From Oenanthe sinensis (taxonomy: Eukaryota; Streptophyta; Magnoliopsida; Apiales; Apiaceae): a DNA stretch of 64,000 nt. The translations under genes and the position numbers were made by a program. Position 1 is the first letter of the stretch. Each line of letters begins with the position of its first letter. This document shows, piece by piece, positions 12,300 through 24,616 of this stretch. Where the stretch lies: contig CM053801.1 of assembly GCA_028671895.1 (NCBI GenBank), positions 12,871,375-12,935,374 of the forward strand, given 5' to 3'. The notes beneath the pieces are model-generated. The model did not search any database. It worked only from the letters and a program-made list of their open reading frames with translations, and was not told the origin of the DNA.

Positions 12300-13828
12300 T
12301 GTTGGTCCCTGATATTGTAGAAGGGGGGTTGAATACAATATCTGAAAATTAATCGCGGAATAATTTGGATTAAAAATATTACTTTAATTACTCGCGAAAT
12401 ATTAATTAGAATGAAATACTGTTCAAGTGAAAGATATAATTTTAACTTGATTAGTATTACAAAATTAATATTTAGAAAACTGTTATATAATTGATAAAAA
12501 GTCTAGAACGAATTCGACATGAAGTGTTCGTGTTTAATCAATTATATTCAAACTCAGCACAGAAATCTGTGAATATTACAATGCAGATAAATTACTGAAT
12601 TTGATCTGATTTTCTTAACTTCTAACAAGTTGAACTTGTGAAAAATGAAGAGTTGATCTCATATTTATAGAGATTTGAAATGGCTGGTATGACCTTTATC
12701 AGTATGACTTAATTTATTAAAATTAAGCCTTGTATGACTTCTGAAATCGCTGGGCATGACTTATTTTACTCGGTATGACTTACTGAGGCTCGGTATGACT
12801 TATCAAAAGTTCGGTATGACCTTTTGAAAGTCATATTCGGATTTTATTTAATTAAAAAGATCGGTATGACTTATTTTAATTAAATAAAATCGGTTCAGCA
12901 TGACCTTTTGAGCACAGAAATCTCGGTATGACTTATTCCACTTGCTCTAGCATGACCTTTTCAACTTAAGCTCGGTATGACTTTCTTTTAATAAGCTCGG
13001 TATGACTTATTTAACAAGGAGGTCGGCAGATTCTCAGTATGACTTTTCTTTAACAGCTTCGGTATGACTTATCAGTCGGCTGCTCCGGTATGACTTTTCT
13101 TTAACAGCTTCGGTATGACTTTTATTAATATAATTCGGTATGACTTATTAATAAACAGTCGGTATGACTTATTTATTAGTCATTTGAATTATATTAAAAG
13201 TCATATTAAGTCATATCTTTTATAATAAATTAATTCTACTTAAATTAATTAGTTAATTTACAAATTAAATTAAATTCAACTTGAATTAATTTAATTAGAT
13301 AAATTAAATAATCAATTAACATTTGATAGTAGAATTAAAATACTATTTCGTCTTGTATTACCGTGCTATCAGTCTTGAAGTCTTCCAGTCTTCGTTGTGT
13401 CTTTTGTCATAAAACCACTTGAGCTAGATGATGAATATTTATTATTTTAGTTGACACACAAATGTACTGTCTGGTTCATTTATGTCATACTATAATAAAT
13501 ATTCTTCATCTTTAACATTAAGCTGTGGTCTTCTGTTCTTCTTCTACTTCACTGTCTTCATTCTTCTTCTGGAATCTTCTGTAGTAGCCACTTAGAATCT
13601 TCTGAACAACTGCTTCTCTATTTTTCTCCGACGCTTGAACATATAAATGAACTTCTTCCGGTGTAGAGTAGCAACTTCATTATAATTCTTCTGACAAGTT
13701 GATTCTTTGTGTCTAGTTGACATTCTTCGATTTGATTCCATCCTCAGAATTTATTACTTACTTTAATTTCTTACATGAGTTGAGTTGTCATCTACTAATT
13801 ACAAATAGGCCTTGACATATGCCTTTCA
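12300..13828 (-). repeat. 3' LTR of SIRE-like element
   Basis: 1529 bp, TGTTGG...TTTCA. It contains about 19 copies of a short repeat at 12680-13180 and a TATA box at 12661-12670 (- strand CTATAAATAT). Confidence 0.92.
12680..13180 (-). promoter_or_regulatory. U3 iteron cluster upstream of LTR TATA box
   Basis: About 19 direct copies of CGGTATGACTT and variants (AGCATGACCTT, AGTATGACTT), spaced 15-40 bp, all in one orientation. On the transcribed strand they read AAGTCATACCG and lie directly upstream of CTATAAATAT. That is the position of U3 enhancer repeats. The same cluster occurs in the other LTR at about 22580-23080. The regulatory role is inferred. Confidence 0.6.
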
Positions 13829-13842
13829 ATCTCCCCCTATTT

Positions 13843-16309
13843 GTTGTTAAACATTTAACACACAAATTCCTAGAGGATAACTCAACTAACAACTAAGAAA
13901 CTAATATGACATTTAAGAACTGTAAGTAAATAAATTGTTCTCTGGATCATATAATACATTTCCAGATTTCTTTGAGTAACTGAAATGAAAGATGTTTGTT
14001 CCTCTAGCACTGAACATATTATACATGTAGTATTATCTTCATTTCTCAGACTCATCACTACCCCCCCTTAGGATGTCAGAGATGATGTCTGTTCTCTTCT
14101 TACCACTTCTCCTCTATTTCTCCAACTCCTGTCTTCCCTTCTCTTCCAAGGTGAATTCAATTTCCCCTTACTTGAATTATCCAACCATTTTAATAGAGGT
14201 AACAAACATGGCATACATACAGCATTAAACCATCGCAGATATAAAAAATGCAAACTATGACATGTTATGCATTTTAGAAAATCCGGTTAATCATATTTAC
14301 AAGAATTTTCTAAAATCAAATGGATCCAATCCAAGCATGTTGTTATATACCCCTTTTTCTTGTTCAACAATTGAGTAATCCTCTTCTGGCAAAAGCCTTT
14401 GTTTACTTCTCCCCTTTTGATCTACTCCCCCTTAGTTGAACACTTTAACATTTTGGAGTAATCCTCTTAATAATTCTCCCCCTTAGTTGAGTAATCCTCT
14501 TAATAATTCTCCCCCAATTGTAGATAGGTAACAATTGTTGGTCCTTTTCTGAAGAAATTTCCACCTTGGTTAAGTAACATTTGAAATCTGTAACAGGGAA
14601 TGGGGAAAGGGATTCGGTAAGTGTGCTAGTGTGTGATTTTACTTTGTGTTCCTCACAAGTGTTTCGCTCATATACTCTCTAAGTGTTTCACTCATAGAAT
14701 ATATATTTTCACTCTTCCTTACTTGTGTTTCACTCTTTTCTCACATCACTATATCTCTCTCGGTACGGATGACTCAGCCTTTTGTACCTGCAAGAAAGAT
14801 CACCATAGCCCCTTCAAGAGAGGTCACTGGTGGTGCAATGGGGTTTCGCAAATCCCCGTCCTCAATTGAATCTATAAAAACATTTTGACTTTGAAAAACT
14901 GAATTGCTTCAGAAATAGATTCAGTGAGTTGCTGATCATCTTAGATTATCTATTCCGTTAGGAATCCAGATATGTTCCATCTGGGGAGGGAGACAAGGAT
15001 CTATAATGTAGCAAATGATCCAAGTTTCCTCCTGACGCCTGTGAAGGCTTGTTGATTCAGTCAGAATCATCAATCATTCTTCCTTCCTTGATATGGAAGT
15101 TTAAAAAAATTGCTACCGTCAATTCATCCTTCCTGTGACATTTCAATTGTTCTTTCTTGGTCCATTTTGGTCCCAAGTAAGTTCTTAAATTGTTGGTCCA
15201 AAATGCCAATTGAGTTGGTCCATTGATCGAGAAGTCATCAACTGATATTTATCAATCGAGAACTCAAGTCATCAACTGATATTTATCAATCGAGAACTCA
15301 AGTCATCAACTGATATTTATCAATCGAGAACTCAAGTCATCAACTGATATTTATCAATCGAGAACTCAAGTCATCAACTGATATTTATCAATCGAGAACT
15401 CAAGTCATCAACTGATATTTATCAATCGAGAACTCAAGTCATCAACTGATATTTATCAATCGAGAACTCATCAACGGATACCAATTGTTGTCCATTGTTG
15501 GTCCTAAAAATAAGACAATATTTGTGGTTTCTTGAAAAATGTCAGATGAAATTAACTCTTTGCTGATAGCCTTGGCTGACAGGCTGAATTCAATAGACTC
15601 ACTCTGTTGAGAGAATGAACCTAGTAACAGTTTTGCCTTTTCCAAGTCTGTATCCTTTTGAGAGAACACAGATGAGCTAACAGTTGTCTCAGTTTATATG
15701 TATTTGAATCACCTTTCTGGAGACAGAGCTGTTGGTTCCCTCACATTACCAACCTTATCAAATGCACTCAAGGCATTGACTCCCTCATTTTTAGCAATTA
15801 GGTATTCTGTTTAATGGTTAGAGAGACGGATGTGATTATGTTTGTGTGTTTGGTTCTAAGATCTTGGATAGAGATTGATGCCAATGTTTGGGATCTAACT
15901 ATTAGAAACAATTGGATGATCAAGCTCATAGATCTTTCCTACTTCTCAAAAGAGACTTGAGAATAATCAGCTTATATTTATGTATAAACAAAAATATAAA
16001 AATATAAATAAAAATAAGGATGCCAATGTTGAAAAACAACTAAAACTATACATACTTATATATACCAATTGTTGATACCAATTGTAAAAAAAAATAAACA
16101 ATATATACTAAGCGTTGGAAAACAAACATAATATAAAATATATTTACAGTAAAGATGCCAATGAAATAACAACTGTACAAAATAAGGAAAATCTTTTTGA
16201 GTTTTCTTTTTCAATTTGTTTGTTTGTTTTTGATAATTTTTTAAGGAATATATACAGTGTATTTACAGTGCTTCAAAATAAATATGCAATTTAAAACAAC
16301 ATGCAATAA
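13843..16309 (-). other. 3' non-coding region of SIRE-like element
   Basis: 2.5 kb between pol and the 3' LTR. No long reading frame survives, so no env-like protein can be supported. It holds short CCCCCTTAGTTGA repeats (14040-14520), several ATTGTTGGTCC copies and the 34-bp tandem array. Confidence 0.7.
15233..15480. repeat. 34-bp tandem array, 7 copies
   Basis: ACTGATATTTATCAATCG recurs at 15241, 15275, 15309, 15343, 15377, 15411 and 15445, exactly every 34 bases and virtually without variation. A divergent part-copy follows. It lies in the non-coding 3' region of the SIRE-like element. There are no unique spacers, so it is not a CRISPR array. Confidence 0.95.
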
Positions 16310-19300
16310 TTAGTTCATGTTTAACATCCCTAACTCACTAACCAACTTAGAGAAAGTGGATTCATCAAGTGGTTTCGTGAAGATGTCGGCAATTTGATCT
16401 TCTGTGGGTACAAAATGTAACACCACAGTTCCGTTCATGACATGCTCTCTGATAAAGTGATACCTTATGTCAATGTGCTTGGTTCGTGAATGTTGTACAG
16501 GATTATTGGAAATAGCTATAGCACTTGTGTTGTCGCAGAAAATTGGAATTTTATTCAACGCAAGTCCATAGTCATTTAGCTGATTCCTGATCCACAAGAT
16601 CTGTGCACAACAGCTACCTGCCGCAATGTATTCTGCTTCGGCTGTCGAGGTAGATACTGAATGCTGTTTCTTGCTGTACCAGGAGATCAATCGTCGTCCT
16701 AGAAACTGACAACTTCCAGATGTACTTTTCCTGTCCATCCTGCATCCTGCATAATCTGAATCTGTATAGCCTATTAGTTCAAAACCTGTACCTTTAGGGT
16801 ACCAAATTCCAAGATTCGGTGTACCCTTCAGATATCTAAAAATTCTTTTAACAGCTATAAGATGAGATTCTCTAGTGTCAGTTTGAAACCTTGCACATAA
16901 GCATGTTGCAAACATTATATCGGGTCTACTAGCAGTTAGATATAATAATGAGCCTATCATACCTCTATAGCTTGTGATGTCAACCTTCTTACCAGTTTCA
17001 TCTTTGTCAAGCTTTGTGGCTGTTGGCATAGGGGTTTTTGCCGGTGAAGAATCTTCTAGATTGTATTTCCTTAGAAGATCCCTTACGTACTTTGATTGGC
17101 AAATAAAAATCTCATCTTCCTTTTGCTTCACTTGCAATCCAAGGAAGAATGACAGCTCACCCATCATGCTCATTTCATACCTACTCTGCATTAACTTAGC
17201 AAATCTCTTGCACAAGTTTTCATTAGTAGAACCAAATATAATATCGTCAACATAAACTTGGACAAATATCATATCTTTATCATGTAATTTGTAAAAGAGA
17301 GTTTTATCTATGACACCTCTAGTAAAACCGTTTTCAAGTAAAAACTGAGAGAGTGTGTCATACCATGTCCTCGGTGCTTGCTTGAGTCCATAGAGGGCTT
17401 TGAATAAGAAGTATACAAAATCAGCAAACTCTGGATTTTCAAAGCCAGGGGGCTGTTCCACATATACTTCCTCTTCTAACTTTCCATTCAGAAATGCACT
17501 CTTTACATCCATTTGATAGACTTTAAAATTGGACTGTGCTGTGAATGCCAGAAATATTCTGATGGCTTCAAGTCTTGCAACTGGTGCGTAGGTCTCATCA
17601 TAATCAATTCCCTCTTCCTGGGAGTAACCCTTTGCAACCAGTCTGGCCTTGTTCCTTGTAACAATGCCATCACCGTCTAACTTGTTCCTGTATACCCATT
17701 TCGTGCCAATAACAGATCTATCTTTAGGCCTGGGTACTAGTGTCCATACTTCTTGCCTTTCGAACTGATTGAGTTCTTCTTGCATGGCAAGAACCCAATC
17801 TGGATCAGTTAGAGCATCTTCAATTTTCTTTGGTTCTTCTTGAGATAGAAAAACCGAAAATAAACATTCATTTGAAGTTGCACTTCTGGTTCTAACACCA
17901 ACATCTGGATCACCTATGATCAATTCAAAGGGATGATCTTTGCTCCATATCCTTTCCCTTGGAAGGTTTGATCTTGATGATTCGCCTCTATATTCATTGT
18001 GATGTTGTGTTGTGCCAGTTGATCCTTCATCTCCCCCTGAGTTGCTGCCTGGATGACTTGTTGATCCACCACTGGTATTAGTAGTATCTCCAGTGTTTCC
18101 ATTGTTTCCACTACTATTACCTGGATCATTACCATCATTGTTGTCATCATCATTTCCTGTTGCAACCTCAGGCTCTTCTTCATTATCCGAATCTGAGTCT
18201 GGATGATTGTCAAATTTTAATGACTCAGAAGGATCTTCAGTTTGGATACTTGGGATTTTAGTGTCATCAAAAGTTACATTGACACTTTCCTTCACTTGAT
18301 GCTGATCAATTATGTATACCCTATATGCTCTTCTTGAGTAACCGACAAAAATAGCTTCATGTGCCTTGGCCTCAAATTTGCCACGATGTTCATCTCCATC
18401 CTTTAGCACAAAGCATTTGGCTCCAAATACATGAAAGTACTTGAGAGTAGGTTTCTTGCCAGCCATTAATTCATAGGGAGTTTTCATATGATCCTTGTTG
18501 ATTAAAGTTCGATTCTGAGTATAACAAGCTGTATTAACTGCTTCAGCCCAGAAGTAGATAGGTAACCTTGATTCATTTAGCATAGTCCTTGCAGCTTCAA
18601 TCAGGGTTCGATTTTTCCTTTCTACAACTCCATTTTGTTGCGGAGTTCTTGGTGCTGAGTATTGCCTTGTTATTCCCTTGTCTGAGCAGAAGTTATTCAG
18701 AATTTCATTTTTGAATTCCGTTCCATTATCTGATCTGATTGCCCGGACAGGTAACTTTGAATCTAACTCAATCAGCTTTATATGATCAATCACCAAATGT
18801 GGAGTTTCATCCTTAGAGTTCAAGAATAAAACCCATGTATATTTTGTGAAGTCATCCATAATCACTAAGGCGTATTTCTTCCTTGACATAGACAGAATAT
18901 TTACTGGACCAAATAAATCCATATGAAGGAGTTGAAGTGGTTCAGTGATGTTTGTAGTGTCTGTGCCTCTGTGAGTTGCTTTCTTTGACTTCCCTTTCTG
19001 ACATGCCTCACACAATCCTTCTTGTGTAAATTCCATCGGAGGCAGTCCTCTCACCAAATCCCTTTTGACTAGAGAGTTCATTGTTTTGAAATTCAGGTGT
19101 GAGAGTTTCTTGTGCCATAGCCAACTTTCTTCTGATGAAGCTTTTGAATAAAAACAGTTTGCTTCAACTTCAGTTCCCGAGTTGAAATCAGCTACGTACA
19201 AGTTTCCTTTCCTTACTCCACGCAAGGCTAGTCTGTCTTCTTTAGAATGAGCTATTAAGCACTTCTCCTTGATAAAGTTCACTTTGTAACCTTTATCACA

Positions 19301-21991
19301 GAATTGACTGACGCTGAGTAGATTGTGCTTAAGTCCTTCCACCAAAGAGACATTTTCAATGATAACATTTCCTGTATTTAACTTGCCATATCCCGTAGTC
19401 ATTCCTTTGCTGTTATCTCCAAAGGTGACGATTGGGCCAGCTCTTTCAACCACATTTGATAGCAGGGCTCTATCTACGGTCATATGCCTTGAAGATCCGC
19501 TGTCCAGGATCCATACAACTCGGTTTACCTGTTTAACTCCCTGCACATACCAAACGGATTATATCATCTTCGGAGCCCAAAATTGATTGGGCCCGGCATA
19601 CTTAAAGAATTGACTTTTGTCAGCTTTGACAACAGATCCTTTTCGAACAACAGCTGCATCCTCCTTGACTGTACTTACTTTCCTATAAATAGTCTTAACA
19701 ACTTTTTGTTTAGACTTAGGAATATATTTTTCCTTCTTGATAGGTGAAGGAATAGCAGTCTTGGATTTAGCAAATTTATTATTGATGTATTGTCTCGGTG
19801 TCATGTTCTTTTTATTAGCAGTCATGCGTTTGAAATAAGCAGTCATAGCATTAAAAGCACATAACATACAATTTAACATACCACAAGGTTTATGGCATAC
19901 ATCAATAGCAGGCATGTTATTCACAGCAGTAGGAGTTTTAACAATTTCTACTTTAACTTTTTCAGCAGTTTTAAAGTTTTCAGTAGAATGACATTTATTG
20001 TTACTATCCCTACTTCTAACAAACTTATTGCTAGCTCTGTTCAAATTATTCTTTAAGTTCTTAGCACCTATACCAGGTTTGTGGAAATCAGAAGTTCCCA
20101 CAACTTTCACTGGTGTCTTGGGTGTAGCTTTCTCTTTTTGGACATTTACTCCTTTTATGTCCCTTGCTTGTTCTCCTCTTTTCTTCTCTTCCTCTTGATC
20201 CTCTAATTGCATCTCATAAGCGATCAGTATAGAGCTCTCGAGGATGGGTTCAGCTACAGGTGTAATGAAAAGAGGTTTGCGTGTGTCTTTAACAACATGA
20301 GGAATACCCCTTTCTTCAGCGCTTTACTTGAATGGGGTAATGTTGCTTGGCTTTCCTACAGATTCATTGTACTCGAAGCCTATTCCAACTTTTCTGTTTA
20401 TTACCTGTTGGTCAACTAGGTTCTTTACAATATACGAAGAATTTTTATATGCTAGACACCTTTTCTTTTCTTCCTCTATCTGGTTTCTGAGGTAGGTCTC
20501 AACTTCAACATAACAACTGACTCTATTGACTTGAAAAGCTAAGTCCTCAGTTAATTTCTTAGTCAACTTGTCACTGTTTCGTTTTAACTGTTTTAAGACT
20601 TCGAGCTCATCAACTAGATCTTTATTTTCGAGTCTTAGTTGCTTAACCTTACTTCTTTCACCCTCTAGTTCTTTACCTATTAAATTAAACATTTTAGGGC
20701 AATAAGGATTTACCTCTATTCCTTTTTGACTATTAGGAGACCTTGATTCTTCGGATGAAGCCATAAGAGCAAGATTTCCCAGCTCTTCCCCATCACTATC
20801 ATCTGAGTCATCCCAACTTTTTCCCTTTACCAGATAGGACTTTCCTTGATGCTTTTGCAAAAGTGCATCGTACTTTTCCTTAAGCTCTTCGTAAGACTCT
20901 CTCTTCTTCCCTTGCTTAGGCTTCTTGCACTCCGTTGTAAAGTGGCCTAGCTCATTGCAGTTGAAGCAACGAAACTTGCTTCTATCCACTAAGCCGGTCT
21001 TATAGCCGCTCTTTGATTCAGCTGTTGAAGACCCTCCTCTTTGTGATCTCTCAAAATTTGATTTAACTTTATAGGAGGGATTTCTCCGAAATCTCATGTT
21101 GCCAAACTTCCTGGCAACCAAAGCTAGAGACTCATCTTCTAGCTGATCTAGTTCTTCCAGAGAATAGAATTCACCACCTTCTTGTTTATCTGAAGTATGT
21201 CCAATTTCTGGAACAACATACTCCAGTGAAGGTACAACAGCCTTCATTTCCATCTCTTGTGGTGCTTCCACTAACAGTGCTTTGGAGGAACTCTGAACCT
21301 TGCCTCTCCCATACATCTCTCTCGTCTGGATCTGTTCCAGCTCATATGTCTTCAATACTCCATAGAGTCTTTCTAGGGTTACCTCCTTCATGTCCCTAGA
21401 CTCACGGATTGCTGCGATCCTATGCTCTAGATGCTCGGGTAGGGTTAGTAGAAACTTCCTGTTGATCTCCTGATTCTGATAATACTTCCCATTCATGTTG
21501 AGCTCGTTTATCAGTTTGTTCAATCTCTGAAACACCTCAGAGATACCCTCACCAGGGTTGGACCTAAACTGCTCGTACTGGGTGATCAGGATTTCGAGTC
21601 TATTCTCTTTGACTTCCTCAGTCCCCTCGTTGATAATCTCTATTGTATCCCAAATCTGTTTTGCATTTCTACAATTGACTACTTGATTGTACATGACGTA
21701 GTCTAGTGATTCAATCAATATCAGTTTGAGATTGTTGTCGAGGGACACAGCTTCCTTTTCTTCAATTGTATAGTCAGATAGACTTTTTGGAAACTGTCTG
21801 TGAGGAATTACGACCCCATCTACTATAAGTTCGAGAATAACTGATATAGGGGGTTCAACACCATTGGCCAAAATATTTGCATACTTGGGATTTGCAATCC
21901 CGATAAACAGTAGAATTTTATGTTTCCACAAATTGTAGTGTTCTCTGTCGAACTGTGGAATTTTGATACTGGTCACTTTCTGGGTACTCAT
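16310..21991 (-). pseudogene. SIRE-like gag-pol polyprotein, one frame with two in-frame stops
   Basis: ATG at 21991, last stop at 16310. Gag (21991-20324) has a UBN2-type core and zinc knuckle CFNCNELGHFTTEC. Pol has protease [15 protein letters not shown]-pre-integrase HKKLSHLNF, integrase ([26 protein letters not shown]), RT ([23 protein letters not shown]) and RNase H ([15 protein letters not shown]) ending [10 protein letters not shown]. Two TAA codons, at 20324-20326 and 19559-19561, split it into three pieces that are all in the same frame; nothing else is broken over 5.68 kb. The stops could be simple nonsense mutations or, less likely, translational control points. Confidence 0.93.
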
Positions 21992-22182
21992 CTTTAATAA
22001 GATTAAAAATTAAGTGTTTCAAAAAATATTTTAATTTTTGACTTAAAACAATTTTTGATCAAAAATAATTTTTCGGAAAAAAATTATATCGAATAAAAAA
22101 TTATTTCGAATTTAAAATAATTTTTGAGATCTGTATGAGTTCGCGGAATTTGATTTGGATCTGATATGAAAATATATCAACC

Positions 22183-22197
22183 AGCTCTGATACCAAT
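22183..22197 (-). other. Primer binding site (initiator tRNA-Met)
   Basis: On the - strand ATTGGTATCAGAGCTGG follows the 5' LTR end directly. TGGTATCAGAGC is the standard complement of the plant initiator tRNA-Met 3' end used by copia elements. Confidence 0.92.
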
Positions 22198-23735
22198 TGT
22201 TGGTCCCTGATATTGTAGAAGGGGGGTTGAATACAATATCTGAAAATTAATCGCGGAATAATTTGGATTAAAAATATTATTTTAATTACTCGCGAAATAT
22301 TAATTAGAATGAAATACTGTTCAAGTGAAAGATATAATTTTAACTTGATTAGTATTACAAAATTAATATTTAGAAAACTGTTATATAATTGATAAAAAGT
22401 CTAGAACGAATTCGACATGAAGTGTTCGTGTTTAATCAATTATATTCAAACTCAGCACAGAAATCTGTGAATATTACAATGCAGATAAATTACTGAATTT
22501 GATCTGATTTTCTTAACTTCTAACAAGTTGAACTTGTGAAAAATGAAGAGCTAATCTCATATTTATAGAGATTTGAAATGGCTGGTATGACCTTTATCAG
22601 TATGACTTAATTTATTAAAATTAAGCCTTGTATGACTTCTGAAATCGCTGGGCATGACTTATTTTACTCGGTATGACTTACTGAGGCTCGGTATGACTTA
22701 TCAAAAGTTCGGTATGACCTTTTGAAAGTCATATTCGGATTTTATTTAATTAAAAAGATCGGTATGACTTATTTTAATTAAACAAAATCGGTTCAGCATG
22801 ACCTTTTGAGCACAGAAATCTCGGTATGACTTATTCCACTTGCTCCAGCATGACCTTTTCAACTTAAGCTCGGTATGACTTTCTTTTAATAAGCTCGGTA
22901 TGACTTATTTAACAAGGAGGTCGGCAGATTCTCAGTATGACTTTTCTTTAACAGCTTTGGTATGACTTATCAGTCGGCTGCTCCGGTATGACTTTTCTTT
23001 AACAGCTTCGGTATGACTTTTATTAATATAATTTGGTATGACTTATTAATAAACAGTTGGTATGACTTATTTATTAGTCATTTGAATTATATTAAAAGTC
23101 ATATTAAGTCATATCTTTTATAATAAATTAATTCTACTTAAATTAATTAGTTAATTTACAAATTAAATTAAATTCAACTTGAATTAATTTAATTAGATAA
23201 ATTAAATAATTAATTAACATTTGATAGTAGAATTAAAATACTATTTCGTCTTGTATTACCGTGCTATCAGTCTTGAAGTCTTCCAGTATTCGTTGTGTCT
23301 TTTGTCATAAAACCACTTGAGCTAGATGATGAATATTTATTATTTTAGTTGACACACAAATGTACTGTCTGGTTCATTTATGTCATACTATAATAAATAT
23401 TCTTCATCTTTAACATTAAGCTGTGGTCTTCTGTTTTTCTTCTACTTCACTGTCTTCATTCTTCTTCTGGAATCTTCTGTAGTAGCCACTTAGAATCTTC
23501 TGAATCTTCTGAACAACTGCTTCTCTATTTTTCTCCGACGCTTGAACATATAAATGAACTTCTTCCGGTGTAGAGTAGCAACTTCATTATAATTCTTCTG
23601 ACAAGTTGATTCTTTGTGTCTAGTTGACATTCTTCGATTTGATTCCATCCTCAGAATTTATTACTTACTTTAATTTCTTACATGAGTTGAGTTGTCATCT
23701 ACTAATTACAAATAGGCCTTGACATATGCCTTTCA
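22198..23735 (-). repeat. 5' LTR of SIRE-like element
   Basis: 1538 bp, nearly identical to 12300-13828. The main difference is a 9-bp duplication (GAATCTTCT) near 23500. Its TATA box is at about 22559-22568 and would drive gag-pol. Confidence 0.92.
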
Positions 23736-23740
23736 TTCGT

Positions 23741-24495
23741 GCACAGATACATAGCACTCAACAGCGACTAGCACCTATGCAATTTATTTTTAACTATACA
23801 AGGTACAAGCAAGAGGCATACAAGCTAGAGGCACACCTCAATTTGCCCGACAACCTATGCAATTTATTTTTTAATTATGCAATGTACAAGCAAGAGGCAC
23901 ACAAGCTAGATGCTCTCCTCAATTAGATGTTCTCGCCTCAATATATAGGCATCTTGAGTTGCTCTTCTCTTATTCTACTCGATGTGGGATGTAGAGTTTT
24001 ACAAAGAAAATAGAGTTTTGCAAAATGAGTTTTATTTGTTACTTATATTATTCAGATTAAGTAATATTAATATTACAATATATATATAGAGTCTGATTAT
24101 TTAAATAATCCTTACTCAATATATTTAATATTAATATTAAATAATCAATATAAATAAATCAAATAAATTTGCAATTAAAAAATATAAAGTACTCAATAGT
24201 ATCATGTGACATAAGCATTCTACTTGCACTAGTAGTTGTAAACAACACTAACACAAGATGCTATATAAACTTATTATCCTTTCTTTACAAATTCAATGTG
24301 GGACAAACCCCACATAACCCATTTCAAACAAGCAATTTCAACTCAATTTCTTTATGGATTACACTAAGAAAATGTCTTAGATTCAAACATGAAAGTTTAA
24401 GTCCTCATAGCAAGGAACAACCTCCTATAGTTAATTTCCGGAAATTACATCAAGAACATATATAAAATATGTCTTAAACTTTTCATTTTCTAACA
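23741..24495 (-). repeat. 5' LTR of outer copia, second part
   Basis: Continues the LTR interrupted at 12299 and ends in CTAACA, mirroring 4438. It is followed by target duplication CTTCC at 24496-24500. Confidence 0.88.
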
Positions 24496-24616
24496 CTTCC
24501 TGCATCAAATGAAGTAAGGTGCAGAAATGCAGGGGTGTTGAACACATACATAGAAATACATTAACAAGCATGAGTTCGGAAGAACTACTCCCAACTTGTG
24601 AGAGTAAATGATATAC

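Larger units (their letters stand above)
12300..23735 (-). mobile_element. Nested SIRE/Maximus-like Ty1/copia retrotransposon, nearly complete
   Basis: An 11.4-kb element in - orientation inside the 5' LTR of the outer copia, with exact 5-bp target duplication TTCGT (12295-12299 and 23736-23740). LTRs 12300-13828 and 22198-23735 differ by about 11 substitutions and a 9-bp insertion by eye. The primer site TGGTATCAGAGC lies on the - strand next to the 5' LTR (about 22183-22196). The polypurine tract lies at 13829-13842. Gag-pol is one frame with two stop codons. A 2.5-kb non-coding stretch separates pol from the 3' LTR, the place where SIRE elements carry an env-like gene. Confidence 0.95.
3394..24495 (-). 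mobile_element. Outer Ty1/copia LTR retrotransposon, carrying two nested elements
   Basis: A full-length but decayed element in - orientation, inserted in a CCR4-like gene intron with 5-bp duplication CTTCC. The 3' LTR is 3394-4438. The 5' LTR is 11975-12299 plus 23741-24495, split by the SIRE-like element. The LTR ends are TGTT...AACA, the left one mutated to TCTT. A purine-rich tract (plus-strand ATCCCCCACAAAT at 4439) precedes the 3' LTR. A CACTA transposon interrupts pol. Without the nested elements it is about 6.7 kb. Gag and pol carry several stops and frame breaks, so it is not autonomous. Confidence 0.92.

Noticed and set aside
15233..15480. Regular 34-bp repeats resembling a CRISPR array
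   Set aside because: The units are contiguous without spacers, and the host is a plant; it is a tandem repeat in a retrotransposon.
13843..16309. Env-like gene expected in some SIRE elements
   Set aside because: Only short unrelated open stretches exist here; nothing env-like can be supported.
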